Assembly (NCBI GenBank): GCA_947462335.1
Contig: OX381709.1
Span: forward strand, 83,204,622 to 83,268,621
Length of the DNA: 64,000 nucleotides
Direction of reading: 5' to 3'
Origin: Harmothoe impar
Lineage: Eukaryota > Annelida > Polychaeta > Phyllodocida > Polynoidae
Shown piece after piece: positions 48,901 to 58,409 of this stretch; positions within the stretch are counted from its first letter, which is position 1, and the number at the start of each line of letters is the position of its first letter. The notes beneath the pieces were generated by a model. The model was given only the letters and a program-made list of their open reading frames with translations, made no database searches and was not told where the DNA came from. A program made the translations under genes and the position numbers.

Positions 48901-50715
48901 TCCTCTTCCCCTACTAAATCCCCCATTTCAACACCCAGCACACCCACAGCCAATTTGCAGAAGCACTCAGACAGAGCAGGTACTGCACAGAAGGCTCACA
49001 AAACCAAATCTGACCCCCATCCCAAAAGAACAAAGGCCGCCTCCACCAGCACAAACAGAGGAGCAGCCAGTTCAAAGGAGCAGACAGTCAACACAGACAT
49101 AGCAGTTGAACAACCAAAGAAACAGACAAAGACCAGACCTGCACCAAAATCTCCTGAAGCAATCCAGGCAGAGAAAGATAAAGAAAGGCTGGCACAGCAT
49201 ATAATGGAATTAGACCAGATGTTAGACCAAATCCCAGACAGTTCAATCAACTCCACACTGTTGAAAGAAGAACAAAGGAAGGACACTGGACTAATACCCA
49301 TTATAGACTACCTAGAGAAAGGTGACCTACCTGTAAAAAGCACTGAAGCAACAAGGATTAGGAATAATGCTCAGCATTACCTACTCCTAGACAACATTCT
49401 AGTACACATATCCCCTACATCATGGAGAAAAACAGACACAGTACCACTACAAGTTGTAGTCCCAAAAACTTGGGTTGAAAACATACTGCAACACTTCCAT
49501 GACTCACCAATGGCAGGTCATGTAGGTACTTCAAAAATGATGTCTTCTCTCATACCTAGGGTATATTGGAAATCTATGATGGCTGATGTCAATCAGTATG
49601 TGTCAACATGTGACACTTGCCTAAAAGCAAAAAGGGCAGTGCACACCCACAAAACACCAATGACTGTAAGGGACTATATGCCAACCCCCATGAAGCACCT
49701 AAACTTAGATGCTGTGGGACCACTCCCAGAAACAGCCAGGAAAAACAAACACATACAAGTTTGCATAGATTATTCAACTAGATATGTCATAGCATATGCC
49801 ACAAAGGATCTCACAGCAGAAACCACACAACATGAGTTCTACAAGAACGTCATATGTCAGCAAGGTGTACCAACTTCAGTTCAAACTGACAATGGCACCT
49901 GCTACACAGGCAGCAATTTTAAGAAACTGATGAACACCCAGAAGATTAGACACGACCTGTCAAGTCCATACAGACCACAATCAAATGGATTAGTGGAAAG
50001 ATTCAATGCCAGTATAGGAACAGCATTAAGGACTTTCTGTTCTCAGAATCAGAAAACATGGGACCTGTACATAGAATCAATTACATTTGCATTGAACAAC
50101 ACAGAGTCCCAGACAACAGGTTACACACCATTCTTCCTACTTCATGGCAGAAATCCTCAAACCATTGTAGAAACTGCCCTAAACATAGAGGAAGAAATCA
50201 AAACAGTAGCCGAGCATGTATCTGGAATGATACTGTCTCAAGATGAGTCTAGAAGAAAGGCAATAGACAGAGTCAAAAAGCTACAACAAGGAAGGAAGTC
50301 AAGATATGACAAAAAGCTTACACCACAAGCTATACTTCCACTAGATATTGTATATATCAACATTCCCAGAATTCTGTTGACCACAGATTCAAAGAAGCTT
50401 CAACCCCTATTCATGGGACCATATGTTGTTGCAGAAAGACCAACTCCAACCAGCGCAAGGTTGAAGAACCTATCAAATAACCTACTAGTCCCCAGACCAG
50501 TACATATTGATAGGCTCAAAAAGGTCACAACACTGAGGAAAAATGAGTTTGCACACAGACTCATTCCCCACACCTCAAAGTTTATCCACAGGATAACAAG
50601 GGATAAATCCCAAATCACACTCACCAAAGAGTCAGTTGGTCTAAACCAAATAGTACCCAGACCAGCCCACCACAAGGTGAAAAGAAACTCCAGGCAAGGG
50701 AGAATATCTAAGTAG
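45910..50715 (+). CDS. Pol polyprotein: protease, reverse transcriptase, RNase H, integrase
   Basis: Made by -1 frameshift from gag; there is no ATG near its 5' end, and the nearest alternative start codon (45937) is GTG. Aspartic protease LVDTGATITCV (about residue 90). RT motifs are RLVTDLRHVN, LDAQQGFFQIP, LATAPAGFCH and YLDDILVLS (about 550). RNase H has LATDASNVSLGAVL, TERELLG and LYTDHAAL. Integrase follows: zinc finger (HDSPMAGH...CDTCLKAK) and DDE core LNLDAVGPLP, VQTDNGTCY, NGLVERFNAS. A GPYVV segment near the end matches the GPY/F module. Between RNase H and integrase lies an unusual ~300-residue linker: Pro/Arg-rich, with CHCEREYCEEYPENC and a VVTTRSKAKR motif, mostly disordered. 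No defects. Confidence 0.94.
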   Translation, partial: LETHSAAGPVRCEPLQPPIKIQDQQSLGQPKTIASIAETIPQMHTGKSSRPSVIHITPQQDASQKEMGESTKISVELLKNGCLNARFYEHTEIPCLVDTGATITCVRDTFLREIQKSRDVEIKKRKFNVHLADGSICHVRQAAVLKFKIHGTRFEFPFSIIPNLTKPVVLGTDFLKATRSQIEFNVDPELQVKPVRAVREATILPFTELAVLGQVTSLKCLEGCVGTLDNLQRNNRVPYLVQKGVVTPSEMNRHPIILLNTSHRPYKVRKGDIIALFTEVDPSELHQPDTDIPTEEPTLQVLDTEENCSDTESDCASVYADPDTNRGDDTDDELATIHSEAHDIMPDIMENVPPKCVLTDIGQERLQKLLHKYQDVFVGKDNDIGTTHLYTHSIHIKPDAVPCHYLPYRQTPEKQAKMGEVCEDLVRQGILRECAEGPWASRSFLVQKASGGQRLVTDLRHVNANMINQALSTPRADDTLDMIGSLKPTVFSKLDAQQGFFQIPIRREDQHKTAFIANDKKYVYQKMPMGLATAPAGFCHLVTLILNKLKYKCALPYLDDILVLSPDVERHFSDLEDVFKSLRIGKLKLKKSKGEYFTDRIDFLGMRVTPDGLQPSPEKVESVKTFPTPKSVKQVRSFTGLCQYFKKFIKDYANIARPLYDLQTNLKVFKWNEDADNAFKTLKHALCTHALLRYPDYDKEFSLATDASNVSLGAVLSQRSSEGVLRPVAFAGRTLSKHERNYNTTERELLGVVYGILHFRHYLESRHFQLYTDHAALIPLLTNTGLTHRWARWALDIQQFAFTIQHVKGDDNIPPDVMSRREYPDAPPMTNPPPPPRRKRAATRTKFSKIQTKIPFNRDDPPKAIDRPKPVIRGILKETTHYVFCHCEREYCEEYPENCFTPVETNRIAQMVKATSREPPCSASGNQLEEKLHKIASITKVVRFAEEQLDMEEEQDRDICVVTTRSKAKRSVAEDTRSNDHPQQLGLKAKKNKVSTKSSSPTKSPISTPSTPTANLQKHSDRAGTAQKAHKTKSDPHPKRTKAASTSTNRGAASSKEQTVNTDIAVEQPKKQTKTRPAPKSPEAIQAEKDKERLAQHIMELDQMLDQIPDSSINSTLLKEEQRKDTGLIPIIDYLEKGDLPVKSTEATRIRNNAQHYLLLDNILVHISPTSWRKTDTVPLQVVVPKTWVENILQHFHDSPMAGHVGTSKMMSSLIPRVYWKSMMADVNQYVSTCDTCLKAKRAVHTHKTPMTVRDYMPTPMKHLNLDAVGPLPETARKNKHIQVCIDYSTRYVIAYATKDLTAETTQHEFYKNVICQQGVPTSVQTDNGTCYTGSNFKKLMNTQKIRHDLSSPYRPQSNGLVERFNASIGTALRTFCSQNQKTWDLYIESITFALNNTESQTTGYTPFFLLHGRNPQTIVETALNIEEEIKTVAEHVSGMILSQDESRRKAIDRVKKLQQGRKSRYDKKLTPQAILPLDIVYINIPRILLTTDSKKLQPLFMGPYVVAERPTPTSARLKNLSNNLLVPRPVHIDRLKKVTTLRKNEFAHRLIPHTSKFIHRITRDKSQITLTKESVGLNQIVPRPAHHKVKRNSRQGRISK

Positions 50716-51808
50716 ATTACTTTTATATATTGACATGATCATATGGAATATCTATACCCACAGACTATGAATAATAGTCATATAAGTATATACACTCTAT
50801 ATGAAGGAAATTAATTTTCCAACAACTGTCCAAATCATGAATGATAAGTAGGAATTTCATATCAGCATAGGATATGAACCCACACAAAGGACAGAAAAGA
50901 CAATATACACTATATAGGTTACAAAAAACAACGTGCACACAAAGTAGAATCAAAGGACAGATTACTACAGGGTTGAAGTCTGAAACCCAAAAGGCTACAC
51001 ACAAAAGCCAAAAAGAGACTACCTAAAGGGATTAGCAACCCAAGCTTGAAGAAACCACAATTATCATATTTTGCATCAAAGGCTAGCATCCTTGAAAGAA
51101 TGCACAATGAAAATGTTTGAACCTAAATCCTGTAAAGTACATGAAACAGAGCGTGCTATGCCAAGAGACTACTGGCTAGACACACCCTTACCCTTCAAAG
51201 GACCCACACACTTGCCAGGGCAATCAAACCCCCACAGATGCAGGTGGTCCACACTAATTACCCCAGACATAATTACCCCAGTCAGACAAGCTGACACTGA
51301 TGGCCCATAGCTAGGCCACCAGGGAAACAAAGCCAGGCCCTCAATGGATGAGGGTAGGGTGGGCTACATAAGATGCCCTGACTCCATAGCCAACTCACCA
51401 GTTCTACTCCTGCAGCAGTCAGGTACACACCAGCTGGTCCTAGCCATACCAGTTCTCCTATAGCAGGAGGGACTCTGTCAGAAAGCAGACCACACCCACT
51501 CTACAATATCATACCCAGTCACTACAATCTTGGGAAAGGACTCTAGCACAGATTGGACATTAAGCCAACACTAGCTTGATCATGGAAAAAGGTACAGTTC
51601 AAACACTACATTGATTATTATATTACTACTGGGACCAACCAGGATTTCTGCTCTCAAAACTATGTACACAGAGGCAGTGCCAAGTGGATACTTCACATAA
51701 GCAAAAAGGATAGCTCACAAAATCAGCAAACCAATTTAAACCTAAGTATATTGCAAAAACACTAGTAGAAATCTTACTAAGACATAGAATATATTTTATA
51801 TTTCAGGC
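50716..51808 (+). other. pol-env intergenic region
   Basis: About 1.1 kb without a supported gene on either strand. It ends in the env splice acceptor. The small minus frames at 50765-51107 show no features. Confidence 0.5.
51793..51806 (+). promoter_or_regulatory. Candidate 3' splice site for env mRNA
   Basis: ATTTTATATTTCAG, with cleavage after 51806, only two bases before the env ATG at 51809. With the donor-like CAG|GTATGAG at 44134 it would make a spliced subgenomic env mRNA, as retroviruses and errantiviruses do. Confidence 0.6.
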
Positions 51809-54427
51809 ATGCTAAAGCCAATCCTACTACTAGTGATGATGGCCACTTCTCAAGCCATCACATATGTGCCCACCGTTAGACAGAACGTTGGAGCCATATA
51901 TGAGCCATTACCTGAACCATTGGTCAATGGGCACGATACCACAACCATGATATTGGCAATACCATACCATATACCTGCTCCACCAGAGACCGAAACCAAA
52001 ATACTGGACCAGGTTATGGCACTAACATTTCCTACCTTGCATGACGACAGTTCTACCAGTCAGATATTACAGCAGGCAAGGGAACTAGATCTGTTAATAG
52101 ACATAACAGACAAGGAAATTAACTCTACCTTAGCATCCATCCATTTGTTCCTATCAAATCCAATTAACAGTCAAGGAAGGTACAGAAGAGCACCACTTGG
52201 GTTCCTAGCCCCACTCTTCAGAGGAGCAATAGGTCTTGCCACACTAGATGACGTCAAAGAGGTCATGGACCAGATAAAGAACATAGACGGCATTCTAGAA
52301 GCTTTTTCCAAGCAAGACAAGGAAGCAGCTATATTAATTGATAAGGTCACACAACGCCAAGACAAATTTGTCAAGGCATATGTTAAGGATAAAAGTATGC
52401 TAGACCAATCCATGAACACTCTAGGCCAAAATATGAATTTATGGGCTCAAAATATGACCACATCTCTGAACACTTATGCAAATCACGAGCATACACAAAG
52501 AAGGAAGATCCAAATTTTAACTGATGCACTCACCATTATTGTAGCAAGAATGAACTATCTGCAAGCATTGCAGCGCACCACATCAGCACTCAGGATGCTA
52601 TCAGCAGGCATTATGACTGCTGACATAGTACCACCAGCTGAACTAACGGAGCATCTGAACGATCTGGACATGACACTCAGAATACACTCACCAGGATCAA
52701 AGGTCGCCATAACTGACCTTGACTACTATTATTCCCAAAGAATGATATCCTACACCTATTCGGAACGGCACATATACATCCACCTGGATATCATTGTAGC
52801 ATCCACCGTCTCCACCTTCAGAGTATTTCAACTGGTAACTGCACCAGTACCAATCAACACCAAGGAGACACCTACAAAGGGAGTAACCCAATTAATTACT
52901 GATGTCAAATTCTTGGCTATCTCTGAAGATGGTTCACTATTTATTGAACTAACAAATGCAGATATGCTAACCTGTCCAGGAACTAAGATCAAAATTTGTA
53001 CCAAAACTAGCCCGAGAATCCATAGACATGTACCTACATGCACAGTAGCAATTTATTTGAACCAAGCTCAGCAAGTCAAGGAAATGTGCCAATTTACTAT
53101 CTCACCCTTGAAGAGACCTATCTCACACGCTGTAGCCATTTCACAAGATGAATATCTAGTGACCACAAATTCTCCCACCTACACAGTTACGTGTCACGGG
53201 AAACCAGCTACTACTCACAAAGCACCATCACACCCAATCATAGGTGTACCATGCCTATGTACAGTGAATATAGATCACTATTCACTACCAAATTCTAGGT
53301 TGCCATGCAACACTACAATTTCATTTCACTATGCTTTGGAGACTATAAACCTACCTTTTCTCGCGGCTCTAAATGAAATCAAAGAAATTGGACCAGACTC
53401 CAAGGCAAATCTGCCACCTTTTCCAAAGGTCAACCTATCCAGGACACTGGATATGTTAAGGAAATCAAGTAATATTGATGAATCAACATTACTAGACCTA
53501 AACCCATTCGCAAAAACCCTGCTAGATGATGCCTCCAGCCTGGCAAAGCCACTGGAAAATAGACTAATAGAGTCCTATCTATACAAATTTGCACGGCATC
53601 CAGCAGCATCTATCATACCAATGATACTTTCGGTTATAGCTACAATTTTGGCCACCTACACCCTATTCAAAATGCACAGAGGATCCACACTACTAGCTTA
53701 TATGCCAACCGCAAAAGCATATAGATTTGTCACAGAGAAGCCTATGGAAAAAGCCTTCGAAAACCTATACAAGAAGGACACCACCACGGCACCAATAGAA
53801 CAGGGCCCCACCCCTATTCTAACTATCCAGGAGACCCATACTCTTATCATAGCCATACTATTCACACTCACTATTTACTCAGCCTACAGGCTGACCAAAT
53901 ATTTAAAGAGTATGGCAACCAAGCACTGTGGAAAGGGAAAAGTCACCAAGAGGACAAATCCCACAGTAGTACTAAAAGTCTACAAAGGAGACACCAACTT
54001 CTCCTTCCCCTTGCGTCCAGTGCCACATGAGTTTGATACAATTATAAAAGCTTCAGCCCCAACATACAGAGATATGATTATAAAAATGTACCCTCTCCCA
54101 AGACTAGTATTTGAATGGAATGGACCAGTAGTAATTACTACTAAGAAAGGAGAGACCGCATATTTACTGCCAGAAACTATCAATCTACCATGGCGTGCCA
54201 GGTTCAGCATAATACCAGCGCTCAGGGAACCTAATCTAGATTTTGCCATGTTACTACAAAATGACATTTCACCCCAGCCTGTCACCATGGATACCCATGA
54301 ATCAAAGCTGGAAAATATCATAATTGACGACCAAAGAGAGAGCACCAATACATTCAAAAATGTACTCACCATACTCACCCAACCACCTACAGCTGTAACT
54401 AGTGAGAAAGTACATGGGGAAGAATAA
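51809..54427 (+). CDS. Envelope glycoprotein, F-type fusion protein-like (872 aa)
   Basis: Virion surface protein expected to mediate membrane fusion. A signal peptide covers residues 1-16 (hydrophobic, ending TSQA). A furin-type site RYRR is at 124-127, followed at once by a hydrophobic Gly/Ala/Phe-rich segment like an internal fusion peptide, so the N-terminal subunit is short (~110 residues) and the C-terminal one long. This is the arrangement of baculovirus F and errantivirus Env. Helical regions follow (about 145-270), then a Cys-containing ectodomain. The first transmembrane helix is at about 601-624. Odd: a second hydrophobic helix at about 675-697 and then ~170 more residues with mixed beta-like character, longer than usual cytoplasmic tails. 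The family assignment rests on architecture, not on clear sequence identity. The frame is intact. Confidence 0.8.
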   Translation: MLKPILLLVMMATSQAITYVPTVRQNVGAIYEPLPEPLVNGHDTTTMILAIPYHIPAPPETETKILDQVMALTFPTLHDDSSTSQILQQARELDLLIDITDKEINSTLASIHLFLSNPINSQGRYRRAPLGFLAPLFRGAIGLATLDDVKEVMDQIKNIDGILEAFSKQDKEAAILIDKVTQRQDKFVKAYVKDKSMLDQSMNTLGQNMNLWAQNMTTSLNTYANHEHTQRRKIQILTDALTIIVARMNYLQALQRTTSALRMLSAGIMTADIVPPAELTEHLNDLDMTLRIHSPGSKVAITDLDYYYSQRMISYTYSERHIYIHLDIIVASTVSTFRVFQLVTAPVPINTKETPTKGVTQLITDVKFLAISEDGSLFIELTNADMLTCPGTKIKICTKTSPRIHRHVPTCTVAIYLNQAQQVKEMCQFTISPLKRPISHAVAISQDEYLVTTNSPTYTVTCHGKPATTHKAPSHPIIGVPCLCTVNIDHYSLPNSRLPCNTTISFHYALETINLPFLAALNEIKEIGPDSKANLPPFPKVNLSRTLDMLRKSSNIDESTLLDLNPFAKTLLDDASSLAKPLENRLIESYLYKFARHPAASIIPMILSVIATILATYTLFKMHRGSTLLAYMPTAKAYRFVTEKPMEKAFENLYKKDTTTAPIEQGPTPILTIQETHTLIIAILFTLTIYSAYRLTKYLKSMATKHCGKGKVTKRTNPTVVLKVYKGDTNFSFPLRPVPHEFDTIIKASAPTYRDMIIKMYPLPRLVFEWNGPVVITTKKGETAYLLPETINLPWRARFSIIPALREPNLDFAMLLQNDISPQPVTMDTHESKLENIIIDDQRESTNTFKNVLTILTQPPTAVTSEKVHGEE

Positions 54428-54494
54428 CACAATTATACAGGATCGAGATTGACCAAAACTTTTGTGAAAAGTTGGTTGGCCCTGAAAAGGACCG

Positions 54495-54500
54495 TTTATT
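54495..54500 (-). terminator. Polyadenylation signal of the antisense gene
   Basis: AATAAA on the minus strand, 23 nt after the antisense stop and before the env stop is reached. It keeps the convergent env and antisense genes from overlapping. Confidence 0.7.
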
Positions 54501-54523
54501 TTGACATTTATAGATGCCACCCA

Positions 54524-55132
54524 CTAGTTGTTATAGTCCCCCCATCCCAAGGCCTCCCAGGACTCGGCCAACTCGGCAGCGGCAGGAGATCCAATCCACG
54601 TATCTTCACTGAAGAGCCACTCGTTCTCCTCCCTCCACTGGACAAAACGTGCCTCCAAAGTAGACAAAGCATGCTCAGCGCTGTCTTTAGCATCACCTGT
54701 CACCGTGTAAGCACATAGGCCGACAGCCAATAGGAAGTCCCAGATGACCCCATCATTTCTGGTGAAAAGCAGTCGCGGGTCATATCCATCCAGATCACGT
54801 AGGGCCTGAGCCAACAGCTCCAGAGATGCCGCCCTGCGCATGGAAATCCCGCCAGCACCAAGGAAGTACCAGCCGTGATGACGGCACACCAAAACATCAC
54901 CAAAACTGGCAATGTCGTGCCGGACTTTATGCAACCACCGCGTCCTTACTGAGTCATACCGACTCAAAATACTCCTAAAAGGAGTACCAGGAGTCAGCCC
55001 CTCCAAGGTGTTTTGATCACCTAACCACAGGTCTAAGGCCTGCATGTCACCCTGCAGCCAGGCCTCAGGGAGATATGCAAGTACCTCAGGTACAGCCTCC
55101 ATCTCGTCCTCCAAAATTGCCATATGCGCCAT
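54524..55132 (-). CDS. Antisense accessory gene of the env-bearing retroelement, unknown protein (202 aa)
   Basis: Not recognised. Longest frame in the 2.3 kb between env and the 3' LTR, on the opposite strand to gag, pol and env. Start ATGGCGCATATGG has A at -3 and G at +4. A TATA box lies 58 bp upstream and AATAAA 23 nt downstream, so it has the parts of an independent gene. The protein is acidic and rich in Trp (ten: EAWLQ, DLWLG, HGWYFLG, VQWREENEWLF, DTWIG, ESWEALGWGD) with a helical middle (MRRAASLELLAQALRDL). No signal peptide, zinc finger, bZIP or clear membrane span. The coding block is visibly more GC-rich than env. By analogy with antisense genes of deltaretroviruses a regulatory role is possible, but nothing in the sequence shows it. 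Confidence 0.75.
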   Translation of the reverse strand: MAHMAILEDEMEAVPEVLAYLPEAWLQGDMQALDLWLGDQNTLEGLTPGTPFRSILSRYDSVRTRWLHKVRHDIASFGDVLVCRHHGWYFLGAGGISMRRAASLELLAQALRDLDGYDPRLLFTRNDGVIWDFLLAVGLCAYTVTGDAKDSAEHALSTLEARFVQWREENEWLFSEDTWIGSPAAAELAESWEALGWGDYNN

Positions 55133-55190
55133 ACTGTGTTATCTCAAGGGTACTCAAGGAATAAGTGATCCTACTGTGGTCTACACAGCC

Positions 55191-55196
55191 TTTATA
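55191..55196 (-). promoter_or_regulatory. TATA box of the antisense gene
   Basis: GGGGTTATAAAGGC on the minus strand. It is preceded by a GC/CACCC-type block (GGGGGTGGGGAGGGG, about 55197-55212), a plausible activator site. Predicted transcription start is near 55165 with a leader of about 33 nt. Confidence 0.7.
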
Positions 55197-55235
55197 ACCC
55201 CTCCCCACCCCCAAATGACACTGTTCACCCTCTGA

Positions 55236-56741
55236 AGTGATCCCCTCACTTCAGGTGACAAGTCCATGAGAAGGCACATGATCTGCTCACCAAAAGGTGT
55301 CAACCACCGGTGTCACCGCGGCACACGACGCATCTTGCGCCGCATGACACAATAGCCTCAAGGTGCCACTCAAAAATCTGCTCAAGGTGCAAAATTTTCA
55401 AACTCTCACAATCCCAAGGTCAAAGCAAGGTCTCAGTGTGTGTCAGTAGTATCAGGAAATCAATTTTAAGGTATCCCAAAATGAAACAGCCAATTTTTGA
55501 AAAATTGAAGTTTTACAAAAACAATTGCGTACTCTTAACCATGTCAAACTTGCTCAAACATGCACTTATATGTATGAAATTGTATTATTACAATCTAAAT
55601 TGCTAATCAAACATGTTTGTATATAACACTGTATTTGCACTGTATTTTACACCGTATACCTTTGTATTATGTAAGACTATTTACAGAAAAACATGAAGCA
55701 AAAAGGGAGATAGTCCGCTGACTAACCCTAGGATACTACACAAAAGACTTAAATCTCACAGCAGCGGCCCACTGCAAAGACATTTCTGATCAAAGTGTAG
55801 ATCCACAAGTTGCAAAGTGCCAACACCAAGAATCTTGTAAGATTCAACTATCATTGCAGAAACAAGATACCAAGTCATTTTTATGACATTATGAACACTT
55901 ACCCTCCACCGGATAAGGACAAAATATCTGCATAAAAAGGACTGTATTTGTACATACAAACTTACAAACTTAAGTAATGCAAAATGTCAGATGACACAAT
56001 TATGAACACTTATCCGCCACCGGACAAGCACATAACTATGCATAAAATGTACATTACTGATTGCTATATCACGCAAATCCAAAGATAAGCGCTATCTAGA
56101 AATAACAAAACAAACTTCAAGCCGGTTGGCCTACTTTTATATAAAAGTGGCCTTGGTTTTTTTGGTATCAAACAAAAAAGTTTGTAAAAGATTATCATAA
56201 GATTTTGCATAATCTGCATTATACTCTGTATATTTGTATTCACATGTGAACATTGATATATCAAAATCCACTCAGTTCCACAAAGCACCTATTCACCAAA
56301 GACAGCCTATTACTTGATAACACATTTTTTCATCATGTTTTAGAATTAAGACAAAGATGTACCATACTGTGTTTATAATTCAAACAACGATTTGAAAAGT
56401 GTCAGATAAAGACACAATGTATTACTACACTGTATAACTATGTGATTAAGAAAGTACCAAGTTGGTACAAAGAAGGTTTACATACCTTATAGTTAAGATT
56501 ACACTGTATATAATGTAGATGACTAGCCAAGCACAAAACCAAAATTCTCCCCAGACCTTTGGTATTTACATACTCTCACATCATCTATATTACAAAAAAA
56601 AGTGTACTTCACTACAAAAAAAAAAAAAAAAAAAAAAAAAAGGTAAATTCTATTTGCCACCAAAAATTGTGGACAAAATTCCAAAATTCACCCCAAATTT
56701 TTAGATGGAATGACAACTGACGGAGAGTTGTCCTTTTTCCC
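55236..56741. other. Non-coding 1.5 kb before the 3' LTR
   Basis: AT-rich with no supported gene. Two related blocks, ATGAACACTTACCCTCCACC (about 55889) and ATGAACACTTATCCGCCACC (about 56004), are about 115 bp apart and each is followed by a GCATAAAA segment. An A run lies at about 56617-56641. Likely regulatory for the antisense gene or for RNA export or packaging, by position only. Confidence 0.5.
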
Positions 56742-56751
56742 GAGGGGGAGG
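56742..56751 (+). other. Polypurine tract candidate
   Basis: GAGGGGGAGG, four bases before the 3' LTR, the expected primer for plus-strand DNA synthesis. Confidence 0.6.
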
Positions 56752-56755
56752 CACC

Positions 56756-57459
56756 TGTCAGGTATGACCGGCGAGCCCGGCGAGCCCGGCGCTGCGGGCG
56801 CCCGCGTGTTCAAGCCGACGGCGGGAGACGCTACTCCCGCCGCCGGCACACGCAGGCGCGCGCCGGCCCGCATAGGCGGCGCTCCAGTCGGCACTCCCGC
56901 CGCCGCCAGGCGACGCTCATCCCGCACATTGTTTCCCACAGACCAGCATAAGGGTCACCCCTTTGATGTACACTAACAGGGGTAGACAAACTATGGAGGG
57001 GTATTGTGTGACTGTCTCTCTGACTGTTACAGCCCTCCAACCACTGTCAACTGACACTAACACTCAAGATGCCATGCTGGTAGCCTGGCCCCCTTAAATA
57101 GGGTCAGGTCCCAGCACTGGGCATCTCCATCCTCACTCTACACTTGGACACCACTGAGCAAGGACCTCTCCACTGACTGAGAACAAGGCTATAGGCTATG
57201 CCCTACTAGGCCCAACTATCAGACATGGTGTAGGACCCCCTTGGCTCTAGTCCAGTACTAACCTCAGGGTTATTAGGTATATTTACCAAGACCTATATTA
57301 TTGTGTGGATAGGTGTAACTGAGTGGAACCTACATTGTACTTACTGTACTGTTGCTGTCAACTTGTAATAAATACCAACTATACTACAAGACCTCAAGAC
57401 TTAGTCAACTTCCTCACATTACAAGGAGTCTCCCAACTAAGGGGATTCCTTGTATGACA
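56756..57459 (+). repeat. 3' LTR (704 bp)
   Basis: Same length as the 5' LTR and no difference noticed on reading. Followed by CTAT, the target duplication. Confidence 0.95.
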
Positions 57460-58409
57460 CTATCATTGTTATTTTTAAAATTATGTCATTATTTCATAAC
57501 TAAACTGAACTTAAACCTTTTTTTTGTGAGGGTATAAAATATAATCTTGGAAGGTGTGAAGTCCTTTGTCTTAGCCCTCCACCATGATTTAAATGAACAT
57601 GGAATCTTACGGTTTCATTGATAGGTTTTCAGATAAGAACAAACATATGTCTCTGCCTTGGGCTGAGGTTAACCCCCAAGTATTCATTATAATAGGCCTA
57701 CATTGTTGCAGCATCCAAGTTTATTGGTTTATCTACATTCACTCCGTCAGTCAATGCGCAACGGTGACGGTAACAAAGGCCTTGAGGAGTTCCATGGTTG
57801 TATACCTCCTGTCACAGGCAGAAGATATCTAACTAGCAACCAATGAGAGATGTTTTAATTTATGGTAGAAATGACCATCTATATTTTAAACCTATGGGAA
57901 CGCTGTTCCCAATAACCCCATGAAGTAACCCTTGGTCTCTCTGCACAAGATGTCCATCACAGCCTAAGGGTGATCATGTGACCTCACAAGGGTTTATTTC
58001 ATGGGTTTACAATGATTCATTTTCATAAATGACACTGTAAATCTACATAATGCAGGGTTTCACTTTAAAGTGCCATCCACAATGGTTTCTGAATTGTTTG
58101 ACAGAATCTCATAGGTTTCCTGACAGTATCTAGGAGATCAGGGCTTAAGGGTTTTACCTGCCAGTGTCTAGAAGGTATCAGGCCCTATAATATGAGTGTT
58201 AGGTTTGTGCAAGCCCTCATGCTGTGATTTCATTAATCTAGTTCACACATAACCCTGGAAGTGATTTGAACTAGCCCAATATATTTCAGTGTGCTCCCCT
58301 CTGTGAGACTAACATATATTTCAAATTTCCCCTGGGAGTTTTATCAATTAGCCTTTCCCTTGTCAGCTTCAGCAAATCTTACTGTCTGGAGAATATCTGG
58401 GATATCTGA
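57460..58409. other. Non-coding stretch, no gene seen
   Basis: AT-rich flank of the retroelement. The frame 57593-57832 has no recognisable domain. Confidence 0.45.

Larger units (their letters stand above)
43138..57459 (+). mobile_element. Complete env-bearing Ty3/Gypsy LTR element, 14.3 kb
   Basis: Two 704-bp LTRs (43138-43841, 56756-57459) of equal length that look identical by eye, TG...CA ends, and CTAT target duplication at 43134-43137 and 57460-57463. Order: LTR, leader, gag, -1 frameshift, pol (protease, RT, RNase H, integrase), env after a splice acceptor, antisense gene, 1.5-kb non-coding stretch, purine tract, LTR. All frames are open, so the copy is very young and possibly active. 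Known: env-bearing Metaviridae (errantivirus-like) are infectious or potentially so in insects. This element is larger than most, mainly from the env-to-LTR region and a long Pol spacer. Confidence 0.93.

Noticed and set aside
54449..54718. 89-codon plus-strand frame downstream of env
   Set aside because: Lies opposite the antisense gene and has no features; treated as its shadow.
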